Source: Ceratobasidium sp. AG-K
Lineage: Eukaryota > Basidiomycota > Agaricomycetes > Cantharellales > Ceratobasidiaceae
Length of the DNA stretch: 64,000 bases
Direction of reading: 5' to 3'
Assembly: GCA_037039685.1 (NCBI GenBank)
Contig: JAWNGF010000010.1
Location: 124,001-188,000, forward strand
Of the stretch, positions 20,175-30,920 are shown piece after piece. Made by a program: the position numbers and the translations under genes. The notes under the pieces are model-generated. The model made no database searches. It was not told where the DNA came from and was given only the letters and a program-made list of their open reading frames with translations. Position 1 is the stretch's first letter. Each line of letters starts with the position of its first letter.

Positions 20175-20551
20175 GGCCTCGATGGGCCAACGCATGGGAC
20201 AAGAACTTTGAGGCAGACTTGGCGGATTGGAGGATGGAGCGGGGACGCTACCAGAGGGAGAAGTTCGAATGGAAGCCATTCTGGTGGCAGGAGAAGAATG
20301 CGGACTTGTCGCAATGGGAGGAGGTCAAGCCGGACGTACGACAATGGGACAAGGACCATGTGGAGGAACAGGAGAGGGTCATGGACTGGTCCAAGGCGGA
20401 CTGGACGGACGAGAGGACCTGGGAGAAGTGGGAGGAGCACTGCAATGAACCAGGTAACACTGTGTTCAACCCCATCGATCTCACGGAGGAAGGAGAGGAT
20501 GAGGTTGACTCCCTGGTCAAAAAGGTCGACAAGGACTGCTGGGTGCGGTAG
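19787..20551 (+). CDS. Element B ORF3, conserved accessory protein
   Basis: The ORF is intact at 254 codons, starting at ATG 19787, with the same length as in C and D. The protein is clearly diverged from the C copy but conserved over its whole length. CRGCAAFQVSE, GQEGAYSSKW, DVRQWD and DWSKADWT are preserved. Conservation of length and frame between subfamilies suggests selection on the protein. The Cys pair and the Trp-rich acidic tail are kept, while the extreme C-terminus varies. Function is unknown. Confidence 0.78.
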   Translation: MPAITRATIANNLVRVLDGPAFQTACILDSGAALYVFKRSQQSPGRLQFRASDNILHSDLGEFEWVGKKWPTRMQLQQKDIYVCRGCAAFQVSEAMLLSMHKLGVVEWGQEGAYSSKWVPGYEGRPPTLRPRWANAWDKNFEADLADWRMERGRYQREKFEWKPFWWQEKNADLSQWEEVKPDVRQWDKDHVEEQERVMDWSKADWTDERTWEKWEEHCNEPGNTVFNPIDLTEEGEDEVDSLVKKVDKDCWVR

Positions 20552-20596
20552 TAAGGTCCCCTCAGGTTCCCTTCACGGACCTTAAAGGGGGAGTAA

Positions 20597-21054
20597 TGTC
20601 GTGAGCCTTACTCACTCCATCGGACTCGTCTGCGCCTCCTCCTATCTCGTGGCTGTGTTTACTATGTTTTGTTTCTCTTTTCCCGCCGCATTGCCACCTT
20701 CTTGTGGTTTTCCTGTTACATTGTGTAACACGGCTGTGCTTGGTACGAGTCATGTCTGTTCATACAGCATGACTCATATGGACACTCCTGACTGGCTGTT
20801 ATGTATGACTCGTGTGGCTGCGCCTTGTATGACTCGGCCACTTTCTGAATATATATAGAGGACCAACAAGCCTGGTAACCCCAGCTTGTTTTGTCTCGTC
20901 AAACATCCCCTTTGAGTGACACTTTGAACCACCCCTACCCTCAAGAGCCTACAGACGCTTAAGTGTGTTGCGGTTCAAGAGGTCACTTAGGTCTTAGTGC
21001 CGTCCACTCTCCATCGCGGCTTGTCTCATAGCCACCAAGAAGAAGCTTACGACA
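20597..21054 (+). repeat. 3' LTR of element B (458 bp)
   Basis: It begins TGTCGTGAGCC and ends CTTACGACA, followed by GTGTA, the duplicate of 3660-3664. It has TATATATA and AGCTTGTTTTGT like the other family LTRs, but a distinct U3 start (CCTTACTCAC). Confidence 0.94.
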
Positions 21055-21059
21055 GTGTA

Positions 21060-21219
21060 CAAGGCAAGAATAGCATCAAACCGATGCCTGAAGTGCGGCC
21101 AGGAAGGTCACCGTTTGCTCAAATGCTCATCCAAGGAGTGGATAACAACTGAGCCCAGCATAAAGGGAAGAGAAGCTACGATCATAGAAGACTCGGGAAA
21201 AGAAGGGGTCTCCCTCTAA
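21060..21219 (+). pseudogene. Element A gag, 3' portion with zinc knuckle
   Basis: This continues the Gag frame from 3664. The first codons give the knuckle CLKCGQEGHRLLKC, then the tail and TAA at 21217-21219. The frameshift heptamer GGGAAAA is at 21195-21201 with the conserved downstream stem. Confidence 0.9.
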
Positions 21220-21236
21220 CTGTGTGTGGAGAGACC
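21195..21236 (+). promoter_or_regulatory. Candidate -1 frameshift signal, element A
   Basis: G GGA AAA, a 5-nt spacer and the GGTCTC/GAGACC stem are preserved although the pol behind it is decayed. The spacer bases differ from C+ but its length does not. Confidence 0.6.
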
Positions 21237-24200
21237 AAAGAACTGGCAATGGAAACAATGTACTTTAGAGCAACAAACAAATCAACCATTGTTTACACGA
21301 ACATTGCTGGAATCACAGAACCAGTCCCTACTCTCATCAATTCTGGAGCTTCTAAGAACTTTATGGACATCTCTTGGGCCCGCTCCAACAACATTCCTCT
21401 CATTGAGCTTCCCTCTCCATGAAAAGTAATTGGCATCCAGGGAAAAGAACTCTCATACCAAATACGCTTCAAAGCCAAGCTCATACTGGACGTAGAAGGG
21501 AGAACCATCAAACAAATCTTTTTCGCCATGCCTACTGGAGAAACCAAGCTCATTCTAGGACTTGAATGGTTAGAAGACGCAAACCCCAATATTAACTGGA
21601 GAACAAAGCACATATCATGGCAACCTGTACCCATACAGGGAATAACAGCCTCAATAGACGACCTACCAGAAGAATTCAAGGAATTTGCCAATGTGTTTAG
21701 CAAGGAAAAGTTCAAAAGAATTCCGGATCATTGCCCATACAACTGTGCCATCAACTTCAAGGAAGGGGCCGAACTTCCAAAACCAGCCAGACCTATCCCG
21801 CTCTCACTGGCCAAATCTATTGCACTAAGGGAATACCTGGATGAGGAAATCACCACTGGGAAAATTTGACCTAGCAAATCCCCCATTGCATCACCCTGCT
21901 TCTTTGTCAAGAAACCTATTGATCCAAAGAACCCAGAAGCAGTGCGACAATTACGGCTTGTTCAAGACCTCAGAGGAGTGAACACCATTACAAAGGATGA
22001 CAGGTTCCCAATGCCCTTAATGGAAGACCTTCTGGATAAAATCAAGGATGCAAAAATTTTCTCCAAAATTGATCTGCGCATGGGTTTCAACAATATCAGA
22101 ATCAGGGAAGGGGACAAATGGAAGACAGCCTGCAGAACCAAGGAAGGCCTATTCGAATACATTGTCATGCCATTTGGTCTAAAAAATGCACCTGCCATAT
22201 TCCAAAGATACATGAACCACATCTTCCACGACCTTATCAACGTATGTGTTATAGTATACATAGACAACATCCAAGTCTTCTCTAAAAACAGAAGTCAACA
22301 TACTATAGACATCAGGAAGGTGCTGAAGATCTTACTGGATGAAAACCTATTTGCAAAACTCCCAAAATGCGAATTCTTTGTTACCAAACTTACATATACC
22401 GGACTTGGAATCAGTGATTCTGGCATCTCTATGGAGGAAGAGAAGGTCAAGGCAATAAAGGAATGGAAGGAACCAAAAACGGTCAAGCAGGTTCAAGCGT
22501 TCCTAGGATTTGCAAACTTCTACCAAAGATTTGTACCAAATTTTAGCCATTTAGCAAAACCCTTGACTACCCTTACAAGAAAGGATAACAAATGGAAATG
22601 GGAGAAGGATCAGCAGGAGGCCTTTGAGGCCCTGAAGGCAGAAATTGGCAAGGAGCCCACACTACGCCATCCTGACCCTGAGAAACCCTTTTTTCTGGAA
22701 ACGGATGCGAGCGGAGTAGCAATGGGAGCAATCCTTTCTCAAAGGCAAGACGATGGCTACCTACACCCTATAGCTTTCCTGTCAAAATCCTTCAATGAGG
22801 CGCAGCTCAACTACGACATCCATGACAAGGAACTTATGGCGATCATAGAGTCACTGACACATTGGAGGCTATACCTTGAGGGAACAAAGGATCCAATCAC
22901 TATCTACACTGATCACAGGAATCTACAGTTCTGGAAAGAAGCAAGAATGTTCAACTGTCAACATGCAAGATGGCATCAACTACTGGCTTCCTACAACTTT
23001 GATATCATATACCGTCCTGGAATCCTTTTGTCTAAACCAGACCTGTTGTCAAGACAATCTGACCATGAGGATATTCCCACACTGGAACAAATTATGATAT
23101 CCGCTGAAAATTTTGAAGGGTTTATGGGACAGATGGACACAAACATCATGGCAACTATCAAGGAAGCACAAGAAACTGATGAAGGACTAGCAAAGATCAA
23201 GGAAATCTGCGAATCAAGGGAAATGTTACCAAGAACCCTGCAACATAGCGCAAAAGATTATGACTTAAGGAAGGACTAATATGGTACAAAGGGAAGATTT
23301 ACATCCCGGAAGATAAGGAAGCCAGACTGTCCATCATGTGGCTACACCATGACTCAAGGATTGCAGGGCATCAGGGACAAGCCAGGACGTTGGAACTTAT
23401 TGCAAGAAGATACTTCTGGCCAGGGATGAAGCAGAGTGTAAACAGATACGTGGAATCCTGTGAAACCTGCCAACAAACAAAGGGATCAAAGTCCATTGTA
23501 CCGATCAAACCTCTAGAAATTCCAAAAGGTCCCTGGGAAGACATAGCATTTGACTTCGTAGTAAAACTGCTGAGGTCCAGAGGGTCAGACAGCATCATGG
23601 TAGTGGTAGACCGGTTCTCAAGAATGGCGCATTTCATACCCTGCAAGGAATCTCACACGGCAAGTGAGTTGGCAAATCTTTTTGTCACAAATGTTTGGAA
23701 ACTACACGGCTTTCCAAAAAGCACAATCTCAGACCAAGGGACAACTTTCAATTCTAAACTTATGAAGGCCATTTACGAGAGAATTGCAACTAGCCCAAGT
23801 TTCAGCACTGCCTACCATCCCCAGACAGATGGAGTAACAGAAAGAATCAACCAATGGATGGAAGGCTGGCTGCAATCCTTTGTCAACTACCAGCAAGATG
23901 ATTGGACGGACTTGTTACCAATTGCAGAATTCAGCTATAATCTGCAGAAGCACTGTGTAACGGGTAGTTCCCCTTTTGCAATTGTCTACGGCAGGGAACC
24001 ATTGTGGAACATCTCATCAGAAGAAACAACGGTTCCTGAAGCAAACACCATTATGGAAAAGTGGTGTAGCATCCACGACGAAGCTATTGCATCAATGGAA
24101 AACCAAAGGCTCCTGGAGGAAGAACCAAAAAACGAGTACCAGGAAGGAGATCTAGTATGGCTGTTGGGAAGAAACATCCAAACAAAAAGACCCTCAAAGA

Positions 24201-24592
24201 AACTGGATGACAAGAAGCACGGACCATTTGTTGTGAAACAGAAGATAGGATCACATGCTTGTGAACTCAGTCTACCAGCAACAATGAGGGTGCACCCTGT
24301 TTTCCACATTGACTTGCTCAGCCCTTACATAGAAGACACAGAGTTCAAACAAAACCAACCCCGACCACTGCCGATAATTACTGAAGAAGGAGAAGAAGAA
24401 TATGAAGTAGAGAAGATTTTGGATTGGAAGGAGACAAAGGATGGTCTTTTTTACAGGGTCAGATGGAAGGGTTATGGAAGTGAAGAAGACACAGAACAAA
24501 GGGCGGAAGATTTTGGTCACCTTTCAAAGATCATCAAGGACCTTCTACACCGACACCCCGAGGCTCCCACGCCATCTAACTACGTTCCATGA
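21201..24592 (+). pseudogene. Element A pol, decayed
   Basis: All Pol regions can be followed but it is dead. The protease motif is INSGAS, so the catalytic Asp is now Asn. The RT box reads YIDN instead of YIDD. In-frame TGA codons occur near 21420 (old AGA), 21867 (old CGA) and 24590. A small deletion near 23260 shifts the frame before the integrase zinc finger. The integrase zinc finger, DDE core, GPF and chromodomain remain recognisable at 23336-24592. Several lesions are CpG transitions. Confidence 0.93.
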
Positions 24593-24699
24593 AAGATAAA
24601 AGGCAGAGGGGGTGCAACGGGTAGGGACACTTGCAAAACTTGCTACTACTCCAAGAAACACTCCCAACTATACGCTCTAAATCTCCTTTGCTCTCTACA

Positions 24700-25460
24700 A
24701 TGCCTGCCGTCACCCGCTCCACCATCGCCAACAACCTCACCCGTGTCCTTGATGGACCAGCGTTCGCTACGGCAAGAATCCTTGACGCTGGGGCCGCACT
24801 CTACGTCTTCAGAAGGTCCCAGCAAAGCTCGGGAAGAATGCAGTTCTGAGCGTTGGACGACATCCTCCACTCAGACCTGGGGGAGTTCCAATGGGTTGGG
24901 AAAAATGGCCAACACGAATGCAACTCCTGCGGAAGGATATCTTTGTATGCCAAGGGTGCGCAGCCTTCCAGGTCTCGGAGGTGGTCCTCCTCTCCACCCA
25001 TATGCTTGGAGTCGTGAAGTGGGGGCAGGAAGGGGCTTACTCCAGCGAGTGGGTCCCAGGATATGAGGGAAGACCTCCAACACTCCAACCAAAGTGGGAC
25101 AATGCTTGGGACGCCAACTACGAGCAGGACCTGAGCAACTGGAGGATGGAGAGGGGAAGATACCAGAGGGAGAAGATCAAATGGTCGCCAAACTGGTGGA
25201 AGAAGGAGGAGGTCAATGTCTCAGCATGGAAGGAAGGGGAGCCAGATGCAAGGCAATGGAACGAGGAGTTTGTGGAGACACAGAAGAGGGTGTTGGACTG
25301 GTCCAAGGCGGATTGGACAAAGGAGGAAACCTGGGAGGAGTGGGAGAAGTTCTTGGACAAGCCAGGTAATACCGCGTTCAATCCCATCGACCTGACCTTG
25401 GAGGAGGAGGGATTTGAGGAGTACATGAAGTGGAAAGAAAAGGACTGCACATTACAGTGA
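24700..25460 (+). pseudogene. Element A ORF3, broken
   Basis: The start ATG is at 24700. A TGA at 24847-24849 and a 1-nt deletion in the poly-A run near 24900 break the frame. The rest runs open from 24891 to 25460. It carries the family motifs, but CRGC has become CQGC. Confidence 0.88.
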
Positions 25461-25502
25461 GTCCATTCAAGGTCCCCCAAATGGACTCTTAGGGGGGAGT
25501 AA

Positions 25503-25969
25503 TGTTGTGAGCCAGCTCACTCCATTGGACTTGTCTTGCACCTTGCCCGTCTGTTCTTGTTTTGTTGTTTCTGTTTGTGTGCTGTTTGCCTTTCCTGTGC
25601 TGCGTTGCCACCTTCTTGTGGTTACCTTGTTACATTGTGTAACGCAGCTGTGCTTTGTACGAGTCATGTCTGTTCATACAGCATGACTCACATGGATGCT
25701 CCTGACTGGCTGTTTTGTATGACTTGTGTGGCTGCGCCTTGTATGACTCAGCCACTTTCTGAATATATATAGAAGACCAACAAGCCTGGTAACCCCAGCT
25801 TGTTTTGTCTCGTCAAAACATCCCCTTTGAGTGACACTTTGAACCACCCCTACCCTTGAGAGCCTACAGACACTTAAGTGTGTTGCAGTTCAAGAGGTCA
25901 CTTAGGTCTTAGTGCTGTCCACTCTCCATTGCGACTTGTCTCATAGCCACTAAGAAGAAGCTTACGACA
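25503..25969 (+). repeat. 3' LTR of element A (467 bp)
   Basis: It begins TGTTGTGAGCC (CG changed to TG) and ends CTTACGACA, then the CGCTG duplication. A short purine tract (GGGGGGAG) and TAA precede it. Confidence 0.94.
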
Positions 25970-25974
25970 CGCTG

Positions 25975-26643
25975 GGGCTGCCCTCTACGTCTTCAAGAGG
26001 TTGCAGCAAGGCCCAGGAAGAATGCAATTCCAGGCGTCGGACGACATACTCCACTCAGACCTGGGGGAGTTCCAATGGGTTGGAAAACAATGGCCAACAT
26101 GGATGCAACTCCAACAAAAGGACATCTTTGTCTGCTGAGGATGTGCTGCTTTCCAGGTCTTGGAAGTGGTCCTCAGGTCCATGCATATGCTTGGAGTTGT
26201 CAAATGGGGGCAAGAAGGTGCTTACTTGAGCAAGTGGGTGCCAGGATATGATGGGAGACCCCCAACGCTCTAACCCAGGTGGAACAACGCTTGGGATGCC
26301 AACTACAAAAGGGACCTGAGCAACTGGAGGATGGAGAGGGGCAGGTACCAGAGGGAGAAGTTTGAGTGGTCGCCATACTGGTGAAGGAGGAGATCAATGT
26401 GTCAGCATGGAAGGAAGGGGAACCAGATGTGAGACAGTGGGATGAGGAGTTCGTGGAAACCCAGAAGAGGGTGTTGGATTGGTCCAAGGCGGACTGGACA
26501 AAGGAGGAGACTTGGGAGGAATGGGAGAAGTTCTTGGACAAACTGGGTAACACCGTGTTCAACCCCATCAACCTTACCTTGGAAGAGGACAAAGGACTTG
26601 AGGACTATATGCTGCACAAGGGGAAGGATTGCGCAGTACAGTG
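25975..26643 (+). pseudogene. Element E ORF3, second part
   Basis: This resumes the ORF3 frame interrupted at 1352. It has a TGA in place of the Arg codon of CRGC (near 26137), a TAA near 26271, and a deletion near 26383 that shifts the frame. The last 90 codons (26366-26643) are open and keep DVRQWD and DWSKADWT. The stop is TGA near 26641. Confidence 0.85.
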
Positions 26644-26684
26644 AGTCCATTTGAGTCCCCCAAACAAACTCTTAGGGGGAGTAA

Positions 26685-27152
26685 TGTTGTGAGCCAGCTC
26701 TCTCCATGAGGCTCATCTTGCGTCCCGCTTGTCTGCTCTCGTGTTTGTTGTTCTGTTTAGGTGTTGTTTGTCTTTTCCTGTGCCACGTTGCCATGTTCTT
26801 GTGGTTATTCTGTTACATTGTGTAATGCAGCTGTGCTTTGTACAAGTCATGACTGCCTGTGCAGCATGACTCACTTGGACACTCCTGACTGCCTTGTATG
26901 TATGACTTGTGTGGCTGCGCCTTGTATGACTTGGCCGTTTTTCTGAATATATATAGAGGACCAACAAGCCTGGTAACCCCAGCTTGTTTTGTCTTGTCAA
27001 ACATCCCTTCTGAGTGACACTTTGAACCACCCCAACCCTTAAGAGTCTACAGCCACTTAAGTGTGGTGCAATTCAAGAGGTCCCTTAGGTCTTAGTGCTG
27101 TCCACTCTCCATTGCGGCTTGTTTCATAGCCACCAAGAATTAGCCTACAACA
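26685..27152 (+). repeat. 3' LTR of element E (468 bp)
   Basis: It begins TGTTGTGAGCC and ends CTACAACA. It is the most diverged LTR of the nest and shows many CG-to-TG/CA changes. The matching 5' LTR is outside the window, so no target duplication can be checked. Confidence 0.9.
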
Positions 27153-27159
27153 AACACTC

Positions 27160-27930
27160 CATGCACTGCTTGCTGACATTGTCTATGAGCAAATGATAGA
27201 TTGGAATGAGATCACTGGCTTCCTCACCAGATAACCCATAATGCTCCCTCTGCTTGTGAGTGATGGCGTGTGCGGCATATCAATAAAGTTTGGTGCACAA
27301 GGGGTGAAGAAACACTGTAATTCCAAGTAAGATTGTTGACCACCTTGCATAACGTGTAAGCCATAGCAAAGATTGCATTGCCAGTTGCCAATATTGATAG
27401 AAAAATGGTTGGGGTTGATGTGGAGTGAACAAATAACACCCTGTCAAAGTTTTGGGGTCAAAGTCACTGTTGCAGCACACATAGGTGAGTTTTTGGGGTC
27501 CAGCATGAACACTTGCATGTTGCCAATTCGCTCATACTCCCTGCAAAAGCTGGACATGCCCCATGTCAAAATGCAGTGTGCCATGGCAGGGAATCCAGCT
27601 TTGCTGTATACCTTGGCCATCTGGTTCTCTATCATGTTGAGCAGGGACATGATCCAAGTAATGGTGTCCTTGCAGAGAACATGAATAATGATGAAGGCAA
27701 CCAACTTGCCTGACCCAGTACCCACCACACAGATAGCATCCCAACCTGCATCAACAGCCAAGCCAAAGTCCACTTGGAAATAGCATGGAACTATCCCCAT
27801 ACGCTGGTCAATCTCAAGTCCAACCCAATCCACACGAGTGAGAGGACGTTTTCATGTGACCCTGTTGATCTCCTTGGGCATTGAGCCGAAAACAAACTCC
27901 ATGGCGCGATTCGAGAACTGATATTTTTTC
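27160..27930 (-). pseudogene. RecQ-like DEAD/DEAH helicase remnant
   Basis: The minus strand reads ...MPKEINRV, then a stop, then a conserved helicase start ending in a Walker A box, VGTGSGK (27444-27833). The order of hydrophobic and charged residues matches motif I and Ia of RecQ-like helicases. The usual Q-motif is weak and the Lys-Thr of motif I reads Lys-Leu. DEAH and later motifs are not seen before element E cuts the sequence at 27152. It is probably a decayed member of a repeated helicase family into which E jumped. Confidence 0.55.
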
Positions 27931-28727
27931 TGTATCCTTCCGCCACCCCCAATCCCCTGCCCACTAACTTTCAGATGACTAGCTCAAGATTTCGAGGAAT
28001 GACACGGTGACGCAGGTGGGGAAAGAGACAGAGGTACTTATTTGAAATTACCGTTGTCCTAGGCTCACGCTCGTCTCTCCCGCTCCAGATACAGGTCGAA
28101 TTTCTCCGTTCTTTTTGGGCAAGCCAGTGTAGATAGTAGATCCAGCTAGTTTTTGTTTTCACTTCTTATTCTAATTACAAGTGCGTCGGGCGGTTTCCGA
28201 CCCCCCCGTACTCACTGGGACAAGTACACCAAGCTCCATGGAAGCACCGAGCTGACGGATGCAGCTGGTCGTCCCAAAATGGACCTTGGTTCCAGGCAAA
28301 CTTTCCTGATGCTCCGTGTGCTAATTTAGAGCAGCGTTTTTTACTGGCGCAGGACGCGGCTGATTTTCAAACTTCGATCCCGTAGTGACCATGAAGGTCC
28401 CTAGCCCTGACCCGAGAAAGACTGGAATCTTATCAGTGGCTGGCACCTTACAGCGACGCCGAAAATAAGATAGAACGATGTATTACTTGATTCTAAGGAA
28501 ACAACAAAAGAAGATACAACGAGAGTTTGCGTTGAGCACCAGGCTAACGCTGATTGGGTATCACGAGTTATCAAACGAGTGAGATGATGTTCATCGAATG
28601 CTATTGACACATATGGTTCCATGTACACACAAGATAAAAAGGACCGAAAGGATAAGTAAGTCAGAAAGGTAAGCCCCCAATACACAGCCAAAAGTGAGAT
28701 CATAAGGAAGGAAAGGTTTCAAGAAAT
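27931..28727. other. Intergenic, no gene recognised
   Basis: The sequence lies between the helicase remnant and the 3' end of the membrane-protein gene. It probably holds the 3' UTR of the latter at its right end. I see no ORF with recognisable content. Confidence 0.5.
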
Positions 28728-29895
28728 TCAAACACGATTCGAGTAGGAGAAAGGCGCAGGCTCTTTGGGAGACTGTGGCGAGCTAGCACGGTCGCTCGAG
28801 AGGATGGAGGAAGTGTCGGACTGAGTGATGATCGACTGCTCGATGATAACGGGCTTCGAGCTGACGGGCAGGGCCTGGAGCTTGGGCGCGTTGGGGGCAC
28901 GAGAGTAGTTCGAGTACTCCTCGGTGATCGAGATTGAGGCGGGGAAGCTAAGAGTATCGGGGTTGGTTCCCTTGGAGGTATAATCGCCCGACGACGTAAA
29001 CGACTCGGTGTGCTTCTCGTCGAAAGACTTGACGGGGGCCGCCTTCTCGACGTCGCCGGGGAAAACCTTTTCGACGCGCTCTGGGGCAGCGGGGAGGTCC
29101 CAGCGGTAGTCGGTGATGGGAAGGGTGAAGACTCCCTGGCGGGTGGCGCGGTGGCGGAAGGAAACAATCATATGCCAGGTTGCGTGCAGCATGACTAAGA
29201 AGCGATTGGTTAATCTCGAGGCGTCAGAGTAGAGGCAAGGACTTACAGACACCAATGATGGCGGCAATCAGACCGGTCATGCCGCGCCAGTTGGAGCAGA
29301 CGGACAGGGCAGAGTTGGTATCGACAAACCCGCCACGAGGATCGGGGGTGGGCACCACGGGATAGCTCCGATCGCAGATGTCGAGAGGCCGAGATGAGGC
29401 CATGAGGCCGAGGCAGACAAGCTCGCCAACAACAAACAACAGCATCCAGGTGATCTCGTACCAGACGGGAGCGCTGCGTTGGAGGAGGGGCTCGACCAAG
29501 ATGTGCAAGGCGATGTAGGCGGCCAACGTGATGTTGTAGTACAAGATCCCGCGCATGAAGCGTCGAACCCCTAATAAAAATGAGCACAGGAAAGAGCAAT
29601 AGATAGGAACAACGCACTGTTATAGCCTGCCTCGACGGGGACCTCATCCGAGGTGTTGTAGACCGAGTCCGCAAAAGGCATCGTTTGGTGATAAGCGGGC
29701 ATCGTAAACGAAGCGCACATCATCGCGAGACAAACTAAAATGAAATTAGCGACACGAAGGAGCAGATTAATTTGCCCACTCACTGAGGGTCGCATGGCGG
29801 AACTGTAAGTGGTACCGCTTCGTCTGGAAAGACGGGAAAAGTGCCTGGCGAGCGGCCCAAAGACGGCGTGCAAAGTTCGACTGTGCGCAGGTCAT
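28728..29895 (-). CDS. Four-TM (MARVEL-like) membrane protein
   Basis: Four exons (29784-29895, 29618-29734, 29247-29570, 28728-29194) sum to 1020 nt, or 339 residues, and all junctions are GT-AG and in frame. The ATG at 29895 is the first in-frame one. Four hydrophobic stretches are seen: LICLAMMCASF, YNITLAAYIALHILV, ITWMLLFVVGELVCLGLM and GLIAAIIGVFMLHATWHMIV. A long hydrophilic, Ser-rich cytoplasmic-type tail of about 140 residues follows. A loop with paired Cys (DICDRS, SVCSNW) lies between TM3 and TM4. The layout fits fungal MARVEL-like four-span proteins of the plasma membrane, but no signature motif proves the family. Confidence 0.75.
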
Positions 29896-30709
29896 GGTGG
29901 GAGGGATGTCGGATGGCGAGGGCGAGAGGGATAATAAGGTGAAATCAAAGTGAGACACAATAGGCCCGACGGCAATTGTGATCGGCGGGAACTCCGGCTG
30001 CGAGAGGGGGGACGAGGGGGCGTTGAGGTAATGAGCGAGCCCACCCAGGCGTATTTATCACCCTCTCGATGTGCATCGTCTGGCCGTCTGATGAGGTCTA
30101 TTGTACACGACAATGCGGCTGATGAGTAGCGGACTGCTCCTTCAATGTTTGGCCAAGGGTCTAGCCGCCCGATCCAATCGAACAGGACAATAGCCCCCGG
30201 ATGCAAATCCCAATTCGGCCATCGGATCTCTGACGATCAGCCGCGAGATGACTATTGAACACCGCATGGCCAGGGAACATAAAGTGACAATTGTTGTGTC
30301 GAGTTGGGTGTGTTTGTGAGCAAAAATGCTAATTATGCACCTCATATTATGATGGGCACTCTCGGCAGAGTGCCGGTCTCAGCATGGCCAAATCTTGTGC
30401 GAGCTTGGGCCACTTCTGTCCCTCCCCGCGCCAGAATTGAGCGCTAGACTTCCCGGCGTCCACCTGTCGTGCGCACCACATTCGGGAAGATCACTATAAC
30501 CTCCTTTCTCTTCGATATCGCATCGTAATTTTAGTTCGCATTCGTCATGTACGTTATCGATAGTGGCAAGACACAACATGAATTGATACAAAAAGCAAGG
30601 CCAGGATACATTGACGTTTGCCAAAAAGCTCCGGGCGCAGAGTCGATATAGATGATAAACTGGCCCTTATCCAATGATGTTCGGAAGACAAGCAGATCAA
30701 CAGCGTGTC
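29896..30709. other. Intergenic, presumed promoter region of the membrane-protein gene
   Basis: No coding region recognised. The part next to 29895 should hold the promoter and 5' UTR of the minus-strand gene. Confidence 0.45.
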
Positions 30710-30714
30710 AAAAA
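30710..30714 (-). terminator. Pol III terminator of tRNA-Ser
   Basis: A run of five T on the minus strand lies 13 nt past the tRNA 3' end. Confidence 0.7.
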
Positions 30715-30727
30715 GTAACCGTTAAGC

Positions 30728-30808
30728 GACGACTGTAGGACTCGAACCTACGCCCTCAGAGAGGAATTGATTTCGAATCAATCGCAGTAACCACTTTGCT
30801 AAGCCGTC
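30728..30808 (-). tRNA. tRNA-Ser(CGA)
   Basis: On the minus strand the 7-bp acceptor stem GACGGCT/AGTCGTC pairs with one G-U. The anticodon loop TTCGAAA gives anticodon CGA. A long variable arm (CCTCTCTGAGG) marks a type II tRNA. The T arm carries the canonical GGTTCGAGTCC. No intron is seen. It decodes the serine codon UCG. Confidence 0.94.
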
Positions 30809-30920
30809 TTATTCTATCTGCTTTTGTCCAAGGACCCATCATTTACCGGCTACCTCCGCCGATCGACCGGTTTAGTCAGCCCTGCAATTTACGAATCCTG
30901 ATCAGAGCCTCTCCACCACA

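Larger units (their letters stand above)
3665..21054 (+). mobile_element. Element B: rearranged Ty3/gypsy chromovirus inserted in A gag
   Basis: The left end is an LTR fragment at 3665 and the right end is a full LTR, 20597-21054. The flanking duplication GTGTA is at 3660-3664 and 21055-21059. Between them only part of B survives: 132 bp of 5' LTR, an inverted 744-bp integrase piece (10898-11641), and the integrase end, chromodomain, ORF3 and 3' LTR (18875-21054). B gag, protease, RT and RNase H are missing. Two C elements occupy the interior. The 132 bp shared by the two B LTRs differ at one position, so B is relatively young. Confidence 0.88.
1353..25969 (+). mobile_element. Element A: Ty3/gypsy chromovirus inserted in E, split by B
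   Basis: Two 467-bp LTRs (1353-1819 and 25503-25969) bound this element. It is flanked by a 5-bp duplication, CGCTG, at 1348-1352 and 25970-25974. The reading frame of E ORF3 is continuous across the two flanks, so the boundaries are firm. Internal parts are gag (1842-3664 and 21060-21219), pol (21201-24592) and ORF3 (24700-25460). The element is itself split within gag by element B. Its pol and ORF3 are broken by stops and frameshifts, so it is an old copy, younger than E and older than B. Confidence 0.93.
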
